From Dunaliella salina (taxonomy: Eukaryota; Chlorophyta; Chlorophyceae; Chlamydomonadales; Dunaliellaceae): 12,824 nt of DNA. The stretch spans positions 9,367 to 22,190 of the forward strand of contig MU070934.1 of assembly GCA_002284615.2 (NCBI GenBank), read 5' to 3'. Within the stretch, counting starts at the first letter, position 1. Each line of letters opens with the position of its first letter. Shown here one piece after another: positions 7,228 to 12,824 of this stretch. The position numbers and the translations under genes are program-made. The notes under the pieces are model-generated. The model searched no databases. It was not told the DNA's origin and saw nothing but the letters and a program-made list of their open reading frames with translations.

Positions 7228-7731
7228 GTGGAGATCTGGTGGTGGTTGCTCTTGCATGGCGTCCCAGGTGCAGGGGGCCATGGTATTGCCTGGGCCAGAG
7301 GCTCAGCGTGTGCTTGTGGGTGGCGGGCTGCAGATGCAGCCGGCTGTGAAGTGCGTGCCCTTCAGCAGAGGGAGCATGTCTTTTGGACATGTCCCCGTGC
7401 CCAAGCAGTAGTGGATGTTCTGGTTAAGAACCTGCCTCCTGGCACTCCCTTGCTTCCCAAGCATGTGTGGTTGCTTGTGCCTCCTAGCCCTAACATGGAC
7501 GAGCGTGTGTGGTGGGTGGTTTGTCTGTGCTCTTTGAACTCTGTGCGGAAGCTTCGGGATGACCTCTCACAGGACCATAAGGAGCAAGCTCAAGTCTTCT
7601 TGTTTGAGGGTTTGAAAGGTTTTATAGCTTGCCCAGGGGAGCAGCCCCCCTTGGCCAACGCTCTCTGCCAGCACCATCCTTTCATTGCTTCTGACCAGAA
7701 CTCGAACTTGGTCTTCAGTCTCACGTCCTAG
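7228..7731 (+). pseudogene. L1-like ORF2 C-terminus, zf-RVT-like zinc-binding region
   Basis: The frame is open for 167 codons to TAG. It reads HGVPGAGGHGI, ACACGWRAADAAG, then REHVFWTCPRAQAVVDVL and HVWLLVPP...VWWVVCLCSL. C-x-C followed by a distal H-x4-C within an HxFWxCPxA context is the zf-RVT type of zinc-binding region that ends many plant and algal L1 ORF2 proteins. The end of the protein is NLVFSLTS-stop. A frame change around 7220 joins it to the WRLRWDN frame upstream. Confidence 0.6.
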
Positions 7732-7925
7732 GGCAGTGGTCTGTGCCTCTGTTTTTCCTGCCTTGGTGTGTAGTTGTGTGCGTGTCTAGTGCGCGCCCCT
7801 CCTTCTCTCTCTCCCTTTGGACTTGCGCCTGCCGCTCTTTCTCTTTGTTTAGGAGCTTTCCCATCCTCTAACAAAGGCTCTCTGGGGACATTGCCATGTC
7901 CTTGGGCACATGTGTAAAAAAAAAA
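7732..7925 (+). other. L1-like 3' untranslated region and poly(A) tail
   Basis: This is pyrimidine-rich noncoding sequence after the ORF2 stop, ending CACATGTGT followed by ten A residues (7916-7925). No AATAAA signal is visible near the end. The A tail and the CTCTC duplication after it mark the 3' insertion boundary. Confidence 0.7.
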
Positions 7926-7979
7926 CTCTCAACAAGGTCAGGCACGGGATACTGCTAGTAACCCACCTGATCCCCACTG
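7926..7979 (+). pseudogene. Family X copy B, last codons (NPPDPH-stop) after the insertion
   Basis: Directly after the poly(A) the plus strand reads SQQGQARDTASNPPDPH followed by TGA at 7977-7979. NPPDPH-stop is also the end of copy A on the other strand at 341-361. This proves that the L1-like element is nested in copy B and that the two halves belong together. A one-base shift separates this frame from the one ending KTFFQLS at 5936. Confidence 0.75.
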
Positions 7980-8340
7980 ACTTCTTTCTTCTGCTTTCTC
8001 TTGGTGAAGAGGATACACGGTGCCTTGGCCCTAGGTATCCCCATTTCCTTAATTGATGTGGGGAGTGTTTTCATTGCCTGCGTTTTTTTTCTGACCCCAA
8101 CCACTTATTCCGGCTCAGTGGGTAGACCTTTATCGGCCTTGTACCTTCTTCCTTGGAGCTCTCTGCCCAACAAATTTTCTTCGGGCTCCCAGGTGTTGTG
8201 CTCATCCCCATAGATAGCCCTTCCACTTTACCAGAAACCAGCAGATCTTCTTGCGGCTCTTCTTGGCTTCGCAATGCCCTTGCAGACTTTCAACATTTTA
8301 CAATGGCACTCCGTCGGAAAGTTTTGTTCCTCTGAACCTG
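7980..8340 (+). other. Presumed 3' untranslated region of family X copy B
   Basis: No convincing gene is seen. Short open frames here have no recognisable motif. The stretch runs from the copy B stop to the first CTGATTCAG word of the next array. I could not align it by eye with the 3' untranslated region of copy A. Confidence 0.4.
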
Positions 8341-8512
8341 CTCTGATTCAGAGGGATGACTTGATAGGCTCTGACTTAGCCACACAGGAGGTGCCTGCCA
8401 GACAATGATCAGTGATTCAGACAAATACTCAGACCCAAATCAGACCCTTTCCCCTCTGATCCAGACCCTTCAATTCCTAGCCTGACATCAGTGATTCAGA
8501 CCCTCATCAGAC

Positions 8513-8790
8513 CCCCCTGAACGAGTGTGTGTGTAAAAGTGCAATGAAAGGTTCGAATCTCGGATCTCACGCTTCTCTACACGCCAATACCACTCTACCA
8601 AGATTTCAAGACATAGGAGCACGCTTATGAATGCATATACATTTATCCTGTACATAATAAGCTCATTCATAGGCTGAGCACGCGCAGGACAAGCCGCACT
8701 GTCTGCAAAAGGTCTTGCAACATATTTCCCCACCATCAACAGTGGCAGGTGCAAAAACAAACCACCTTTTGCATCACAGACTTAGCACCC
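8513..8790. other. Unique segment interrupting the CTGATTCAG array
   Basis: About 280 bp without the array motif lie between the repeat blocks. The segment includes a tRNA-like stretch on the minus strand (8540-8610) and a GTGTGTGT run at 8525-8532. The rest shows no gene. It is plausibly an insertion, perhaps a SINE, into the array. Confidence 0.5.
8540..8610 (-). other. tRNA-like sequence (SINE head or tRNA pseudogene)
   Basis: On the minus strand TTGGTAGAGTGG (8601-8590) fits the RNA polymerase III A box and tRNA D arm, and GAGATTCGAACCT (8561-8549) fits the B box and T arm. Their spacing of about 40 bp is that of a tRNA. I could not fold a clean anticodon or acceptor stem, so a functional tRNA is unlikely. 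A tRNA-derived SINE head is the best guess. Confidence 0.5.
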
Positions 8791-9705
8791 TCTGAATCAG
8801 AGCCACTTCAGAAGGTAGTTCTGAAACAGATGGGTGTTCTTCATCCGAACTTTTTATGGGAATCTAGATGAATTGGAATGATTCTGAGAAAATGGACTCT
8901 GATTCACAGGCAATTCAGACATTGTGTGAAAAGGCAATTGGGGCAAAGTTTGAATCAGAGAAACGTTACTCTGATTCAGACTTCTTCAGAGCCCTTTTCG
9001 TTTGATTCCATCCAAGGCAGGTGTCTGATTCAGACAAATACTCAGACCCTGTTCAGACCCCTTTTGCTCTGATTCAGACCTTTTGGTCCCCTGGCCATCA
9101 CGGACTGCTTGGTCATTGAATGTATCTGATTCAGACCCTGTCCAGAGCTTTTCTCATCTGATTCCCACCAAGACAGGCGTCTGATTCAGACTACTACCAG
9201 ACCCCAATCAGACCCTTTTTCCTCTGATTCAGACCCTCTGATCCTTAGCCATCTTTGACTGTTCAGTCGCACAATGTCTCTGGTTCAGACACCCTTCAAA
9301 GCCTTTCTGGTCTGCTCAGCTCTCATCCAGACCCCCTCCAGAGCCTTTTCCTTCTTTTTTTTCATGATAAGAAAGGTGTCCAGTTCAGACTTACTCTGAT
9401 TCAGAGCACCTTCAGAGGGTCCATCACAAGGCAGATGGGAACTTTGATGAATTTGTCTGACTCTGAGAAGTTGAACACTGATTCAGAGACAGTTCAAACA
9501 TTGTGTGAATAGGCAGATGGGGCCAAGTTAACGTAAGTCTGAATCAGACCACCTTGATTCTGAATCAGACCATCATCAGAGGCTCTTCGTGATGGTAGAT
9601 AGCGGCAGCCTCTGAATCAGACCACCTTCTCTCTGATTCAGAGGCCAATCGGAGGCACTCTCTGAATCAGACACTCTTCAGACCGAATCAGACCTGAAAT
9701 CAGAG

Positions 9706-10021
9706 AAACCAAAGCTTTCTGACGTCCTTCCAACCACTGCACAGGAGGTGGCGGCACAACATGCCGCTTTTCTTCTTTGAGTTCAGCCTTGCCAACATAG
9801 GGCTTAGTGAGACTCACATGGAACACATTGTAAACCTTATTCCACTCTGGTAGACGCAACTTGACAGCTGTTTCTCCTACCATGTGATCCACATCATAGG
9901 GCTCCAAATACATGGGCATCAGTTTCTTCACTCCTGGTCCAGATTGTCTAGGGTTCTTTGTGCTGAGCATCACCATGCGTCCTGGTTGATACTTGGCTTC
10001 ACTCCTGCTTGGATCTTCCAC
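9706..10021 (-). pseudogene. Ty3/Gypsy integrase C-terminal region
   Basis: The open frame reads QPGRMVMLSTKNPRQSGPGV, KKLMPMYLEPYDVDHMVGET, then AVKLRLPEWNKVYNVFHVSL and TKPY. This is the SH3-like DNA-binding fold that follows the integrase core of Ty3/Gypsy pol, including the canonical VFHVSLxKPY end. PPPPVQWLEG would normally lead into a chromodomain-type or short acidic tail, but the frame runs instead into the repeat array and ends QRVPPIGL-stop, translating repeat sequence. The native C-terminus is therefore gone. Confidence 0.8.
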
Positions 10022-10420
10022 TCTTTTGTTGTACTGCCTCTTAGCACCTTCTGGCTAGCTTAACACTCCTTGTAATTCCTTTTGCAAATCCTGACGCTTT
10101 GGGTATCCTACCAGGCAACTGCAATGTTGCTGGCGTCAAAGAATGCTGCCTGCAAGGGTGAGGTAGAATGGTGTGTTTTGCACAGACTCTTGCCAATGAT
10201 TGTCAATGGCAAACTCAGCAACTAGACCAACTTGTTGTCTCAACCATAGCCCATATAGGCTCGTAGCATTTTTCCCAAGGTTCTATTTGCGCGTTCTTTT
10301 TGACCATCCGTCTGAGGGTAAAAGCAAATAAACATTACCTCTTCCATGCCCAAGATCTCGCACATAGAATCCCACAATTCATTGTTGAGTTGGGGGCCAT
10401 GATCGGATATGAGTGACCTA
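10022..10420 (-). pseudogene. Ty3/Gypsy integrase catalytic core, distal part
   Basis: Minus-strand frames give SLISDHGPQLNNELWDSMCE with the second catalytic Asp (10407-10402 region), then YPQTDGQKERANRTLGKMLR with the catalytic Glu of the GQxERxNR block (about 10317-10270). Next come EFAIDNHWQESVQNTPFYL and, after shifts, a degraded version of the HPLTPATL region. Two of the three DDE residues are thus visible. Several frame changes and stops lie between the blocks. Confidence 0.75.
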
Positions 10421-10765
10421 AGGTAAGCTATGTAGCCTGACTACATTGTCCACAAAGATCTTTGCAAAGCTTTTGGCCTCCAGCGCAGCCTCAGTGGTCG
10501 GCACAAAATGTACCATTTTGCTAAGCCTGTATACAAACACCACAATGGTATCGTGACCGGCTGCAAATGGTTGGCAGTTTAAGGTCCATAGACGCACTTT
10601 CCCACCTTCTTCTTGGTATTGACAGAGGTTGCACTTTTCCTCCATTCATGCGAGTGCTAGCTTTGTGCCTTTGTCATACCATAGGCCATCTCGGCGCTCC
10701 AAGCCCCTTGTGTACCTTCTCTTTGAGAACAAGGGGTCTATCAAGTACGCTGCTCCGATATCTCC
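10418..10765 (-). pseudogene. Ty3/Gypsy integrase N-terminal region and start of core
   Basis: Upstream on the minus strand AAYLIDPLFSKRRYTRGLER and RDGLWYDKG match the segment before the integrase zinc finger. A stop follows, then EKCNLCQYQ, the second half of the HHCC finger, with the HxxxH half deleted. AAGHDTIVVFVYRLSKMVHF comes next, where the usual Asp before RLSKM is Tyr, then FAKIFVDNVVRLHSLP. The first catalytic Asp, expected in a W...MDF word just before this, is not present. Confidence 0.75.
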
Positions 10766-11130
10766 CTCTAGTGGGCAAGAGGAGTCGGCTCTAAGACCAC
10801 AACCAGGCGTCCCCGGTGTAAGTGGTGTGAGGTCCTTACCTCCACCTGGCCACTGACCTCTTCCTGGATGTGGCCGGTGGAAAGCAGCAGCCGCTGTGAC
10901 GAGTTGTCGCCCTTAATGCCCGGGCCCTTGGGCTCCTGAGGGGTGCTTCTCGCCCTACCTCAAGAGGGACAATCCCAGTCTCAATCACTCCAGGCAATTG
11001 AGGCAATTGCAGTCCAGCTGCAGTCCAGCACCGTTCCTCAATCCCAGCGTCCGGTTTTGCCCGCTGGTCATCACAGCCGCAACAACACCTAGAGCTCCAA
11101 TACAGATCACTGACTCGGGCATGGCAGGGT
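10766..11130 (-). other. Linker between Ty3/Gypsy RNase H and integrase
   Basis: No domain is recognised on either strand. The position, between ADPVSCNP of the RNase H end and AAYLIDP of the integrase start, shows that it is the connecting region of pol, possibly altered by indels. The sequence is somewhat GC-richer than the flanks. Confidence 0.45.
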
Positions 11131-11460
11131 CATATAGTAGAGGAAAAAAAATATAGTCGAGGGTTGCAGCTCACAGGGTCTGCAATGTTTGTTTCTCCTT
11201 TAGTGTACTTGATGTGGGAATCGAGACAAAAACTCCATCCACCTTGCCTGCCTTCTTGAAAGGTTCGGTTGTGTTTGCAAGTGGGTGAGTGGGTGATGCT
11301 TAGTGATGAGCTTGCACTCCACAGCACCTTCCAGATAGCACCTCAAAATTTGCAAGGCATAAACTAGACCAAGCCTGAACTTGGCGCCTGTATATGCAAC
11401 CATACATCCATCCTGCATGAGAACGCCACCTGTTCCCACCACAGATGCATCAGTATGCAT
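11131..11460 (-). pseudogene. Ty3/Gypsy RNase H domain
   Basis: The frame reads MHTDASVVGTGGVLMQDGCM followed by VAYTGAKF, the start of the Ty3/Gypsy RNase H with its first Asp. It then jumps to LRCYLEGAVECKLITKHHPLT, so the middle with the Glu-containing helix (normally an EKELLA-type block) is deleted. The expected TDHxPL reads TKHHPL, so that catalytic Asp is Lys. LSRRQARWMEFLSRF is well kept, and after a shift HIKYTKGETNIADPVSCNP ends the domain. Confidence 0.85.
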
Positions 11461-11560
11461 TCAAAAAGGCTTGTTCAGGTCAGGGATGGCGAGTACTGGT
11501 GCACTAATAAGTATTCTCTTAATTTCCTGGAAAGTTTCAGCAACGTTGCTGTTAACAGTG
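11461..11560 (-). pseudogene. Ty3/Gypsy RT-RNase H junction
   Basis: The minus strand reads ETFQEIKRILISAPVLAIPD and LNKPF, then TGA at 11463-11461, directly before MHTDAS. The motif (A)FxxLKxxLxxAPVLxxPDxxKPF is the standard end of the Ty3/Gypsy RT region. The TGA stands where Arg is usual, consistent with CGA-to-TGA decay. Confidence 0.75.
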
Positions 11561-11684
11561 GTCTTGATGCGCTTAATATATCCATCTGTTTGAATATTCT
11601 CTTGAATATATCACACGGATCCCACAATGTTCCAATCAATGGATTTACTGGCTTTCTTGCTTTTGATTTTCTCTTTTCCGGTTT
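11561..11684. other. Unassigned stretch between Ty3/Gypsy pol and family X copy C
   Basis: On the minus strand it should hold more RT, but no motif is convincing. On the plus strand copy C becomes recognisable only from about 11685. The join between the two elements lies somewhere in this interval. Confidence 0.4.
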
Positions 11685-12009
11685 GACCTGATGCTTGCGC
11701 TTGCACCGTAGCCCTTTCAAACAACATTGACAATACATTTTCAAATGCCAGGGACCCTTTCCATTTATTGGCTTTCATAGAAAACCTCTTCCTCACGACA
11801 TGATGGCATACACCGCTCCCACGCTTTCCCAATGCACTACCACACCAACTTGAACAACAAACTCAAAGCACACATGCACAAGAAACACAAGCTTGGCTCT
11901 GCTTCTCTGGCCACCACTACCAGAGATGGCAGAAACTGAATGATGCCCTACCACCAGCCATCATTGCAAACACTGTTCTCGCAACCCAACCTTACAACTT
12001 GCTAACAAA

Positions 12010-12360
12010 GAGATCAGCAATTCCTTCTGGAAAAAAACAAGAATCACCCTTAAGCAGCAAATCAATGTTATGAAATATCTTACGGATTCACAGTACAATC
12101 AGAGTCATGCCTTCAAATTCAACTCTTCCAATAATGGAAGATGCCCACTGTGTGATAACATAGATCATGTTGACCACATACTCCTCAGATGTACAAGCTC
12201 AACAATGAGCGGGATGCACACCAACAGACACAATGCAGCCCTAAGTCTTTGTGTTGAAGCCCTCAGTAAAAGCCAGTATGGCTCCTCTCTTATTGGTATG
12301 GATGGCTGTAGTAACGAGAGACTCCTGGATCAGGGCATGCAAATCCCTGAAAACATATAG
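12010..12360 (+). pseudogene. Family X copy C, CCHC knuckle and NRHN motif
   Basis: The frame is open from NKEISNSFWKK (12006) to TAG at 12358-12360. It contains MKYLTDSQYNQSHAFKFN, then GRCPLCDNIDHVDHILLRC, a perfect C-x2-C-x7-H-x4-C, followed by MHTNRHNAALSLCVEALSK, GSSLIGMDGCSNERLLDQG and IPENI. In R2-type elements the same order (CCHC, an R-H-N word, then K/R-P-D) defines the zinc knuckle and RLE pair that binds and nicks the target. The stop at 12358 is followed in a shifted frame by the RPD region, so the protein once continued. Confidence 0.7.
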
Positions 12361-12465
12361 AAAGCAATTCCAGACTGGGTTTCCCTAATGGTACTCGCTC
12401 CCCTGCCCGGCACCATACCCGCCCTGATGCTATCTTTGTGGGCCCTCTTCCAGCACTCACGTAAA
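12361..12465 (+). pseudogene. Family X copy C, start of restriction-like endonuclease
   Basis: After the TAG and a one-base frame change the plus strand reads GFPNGTRSPARHHTRPDAIF, with the RPD codons at 12420-12428, the counterpart of copy A residues 31-49. GPLPALT-stop ends the similarity. The (D/E)-x-K half and the C-terminal tail are absent, and the repeat array begins a few bases later. The fragment confirms the RLE motif in a third copy but cannot encode a nuclease. Confidence 0.65.
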
Positions 12466-12472
12466 CCACCTG

Positions 12473-12824
12473 ACTCGAGAGCTGACTCTATCTTGTTTAG
12501 AGTACTCGAAGATTGGCTCTGAGTGGTGGCAGGTGCAGTTTCTCGAGTACCCCAGACCCATTTCTCGAGTACTCTAGACATGTTTTCGGGTACTAATCCG
12601 AAAACCCCCCCCGTTACTCGAAGCCCCTTTGGAGTACTCCAAATACCTCCTCGTGTACTCTAAGGAGGCACCCTCCACGACCTTCTGGAGTACTCGAGAG
12701 GAGCAGAGTACTCTAAATCCCGCTTCAGCCTCATCCGGCCTGTGCTGTTCTGCAGAACTCGAGTACTCTAGCTATTCTTCGAGTACTCTAAAATCACCCT
12801 CTTATTCCTGCTGCTGTTTTTCGA
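12473..12824. repeat. Array of GAGTACTC palindromes
   Basis: The 8-bp palindrome GAGTACTC occurs exactly at 12500, 12567, 12632, 12688, 12706, 12761 and 12781, usually followed by TA or GA, often within a CTCGAGTACTC context. Variants at 12545, 12588, 12612 and 12653 fall between them, giving steps of mostly 18-24 bp. ACTC words at 12473 and 12485 begin the array. Text between motifs is not repeated. The array continues to, and probably past, the window end. There is no coding function, and it is not a CRISPR because the repeats are too short and the spacing irregular. Confidence 0.85.

Larger units (their letters stand above)
5937..7925 (+). mobile_element. L1-clade LINE, 5'-truncated, poly(A)-tailed, nested in copy B
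   Basis: This is a more GC-rich block than its flanks. It encodes the C-terminal part of an L1-type ORF2: the region after the RT palm (LSAFGRAFGVLGYALSK, SARHAVWAQRL), then WRLRWDN and a terminal Cys-rich, zf-RVT-like segment (HVFWTCPRAQAVV). A noncoding tail and ten A residues (7916-7925) follow. The 5' end starts abruptly inside coding sequence, which is typical 5' truncation by target-primed reverse transcription. The insertion split family X copy B, whose last codons follow directly after the poly(A), so it is younger than copy B. It too is now broken by stops and frameshifts. Confidence 0.8.
2851..7979 (+). mobile_element. Family X retroelement, copy B, split by an L1-like insertion
   Basis: This is the longest family X copy. 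On the plus strand it shows a PHD finger (2950-3138), an unrecognised spacer (3196 to about 4030), a C2H2-like finger with a 63-bp tandem duplication (4053-4208), RNase H (about 4596-5010), a linker (about 5110-5340), a CCHC knuckle (about 5409-5480), RLE motifs (5682-5762) and a basic tail to 5936. It resumes after the L1-like insertion at 7926-7979 with the family ending NPPDPH-stop. Many frameshifts and stops show it is dead. No reverse transcriptase motif is visible in any forward frame between the PHD finger and RNase H, so this may be a non-autonomous member, an internal deletion, or a family that naturally lacks RT. Confidence 0.75.
8341..9705. repeat. Satellite-like array of CTGATTCAG/CAGAC motifs, 155-bp period
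   Basis: CTGATTCAG or its reverse complement CTGAATCAG occurs exactly at 8343, 8792, 8971, 9025, 9069, 9126, 9181, 9225, 9396, 9479, 9539, 9560, 9612, 9633 and 9662 (hand positions, within a base), with many near matches. A longer period is clear: units start at 8970, 9125 and 9279. The first two share internal order and a variable end (GGCCATCACGGACTG against AGCCATCTTTGACTG). Part of the unit recurs at 8411-8500. A block with ATTGTGTGAA recurs at 8921 and 9500. The left edge meets the presumed copy B 3' region; the right edge cuts into Ty3/Gypsy pol. No coding function is visible. Confidence 0.9.
9706..11560 (-). mobile_element. Ty3/Gypsy LTR retrotransposon pol remnant
   Basis: Read on the minus strand the order is end of RT (11560-11461), RNase H (11460 to about 11140), linker, integrase N-terminal region (10765-10440), integrase core (10420 to about 10230), and integrase C-terminal region (10021-9706). 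RT then RNase H then integrase is the Ty3/Gypsy order. Motifs are clear, but stops, frameshifts and internal deletions (RNase H middle, integrase HHCC part) make it dead. Upstream RT, protease and gag are missing, and no LTR was recognised on either side. The 3' end of pol runs straight into the CTGATTCAG array. Confidence 0.85.
11685..12465 (+). mobile_element. Family X retroelement, copy C (truncated at both ends)
   Basis: The plus strand starts in the end of RNase H: DACACTVALSNNID and NARDPFH, matching ADACACTAALTNTTD and DARDPFH of copy A. A linker follows (LNNKLKAHMHKKHKLGSAS), then NKEISNSFWKKTRITLKQQ, the CCHC knuckle, NRHNAALSL, GMDGC and finally FPNGTRSPARHHTRPDAIF. It stops before the ExK half of the nuclease, where the GAGTACTC array takes over. 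Frameshifts occur near 11780, 11937 and 12390. This copy has the best-preserved knuckle region of the three. Confidence 0.75.

Noticed and set aside
8001..8335. Short open frames after the copy B stop.
   Set aside because: They overlap in several frames, have no recognisable motif, and lie in what is best read as an untranslated region.
8540..8610. Functional tRNA gene on the minus strand.
   Set aside because: Internal promoter boxes are present, but I could not form acceptor and anticodon stems or read a credible anticodon loop.
8341..9705. LTR of the adjacent Ty3/Gypsy element.
   Set aside because: The array cuts into pol before its natural end, no matching copy lies upstream of the element, and no TG...CA ends with a polypurine tract or primer-binding site were seen.
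12473..12824. CRISPR-like regularly spaced repeats.
   Set aside because: The repeat is only 8 bp and palindromic, spacing ranges from 18 to 55 bp, and the context is eukaryotic retroelements with no cas genes.

Overview
This window looks like repeat-dense nuclear DNA of a eukaryote. It is built almost entirely from decayed, nested retroelements and short-motif repeat arrays, and I find no intact host gene, rRNA or functional tRNA. The mix of elements (a Ty3/Gypsy pol, an L1-clade LINE tail, and a family with PHD finger, RNase H, CCHC and restriction-like endonuclease domains) would suit a green alga or related lineage. That placement is inference, and no species can be fixed from the sequence.

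Layout. Positions 1-47 are a G-rich microsatellite. Positions 48 to about 2600 (minus) are copy A of an element here called family X. It is 5'-truncated inside RNase H and carries a MITE-like insert (963-1098) and a SINE-like insert flanked by long direct repeats (about 1967-2245). Positions 2588-2676 are a palindrome cluster between divergent copies A and B. Copy B of family X (plus) runs from about 2851 to 5936 and resumes at 7926-7979. It keeps the order PHD finger, spacer, C2H2-like finger, RNase H, CCHC, RLE nuclease. Its last codons are separated from the rest by a 5'-truncated, poly(A)-tailed L1-clade LINE (5937-7925). Positions 8341-9705 hold a satellite-like array with a 155-bp period built on CTGATTCAG and CAGAC motifs, containing a tRNA-like insert. 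Positions 9706 to about 11560 (minus) are a degraded Ty3/Gypsy pol (end of RT, RNase H, integrase). Positions about 11685-12465 (plus) are copy C of family X. Positions 12473 to the end are a second, unrelated array built on the palindrome GAGTACTC.

Comparing the three family X copies is the most informative exercise. All share a C-x2-C-x7-H-x4-C knuckle followed by an R-P-D motif, and in A and B a downstream (D/E)-x-K, which together form the signature of a restriction-like endonuclease linked to a zinc knuckle. Copies A and B also share the ending NPPDPH-stop. In copy B no reverse transcriptase is visible between the PHD finger and RNase H. The two short-palindrome arrays are the other notable structures. 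Both break a retroelement coding sequence mid-domain, and both place their motifs at roughly one or two DNA helical turns. All coding sequences here carry stops and frameshifts and are best read as fossils.
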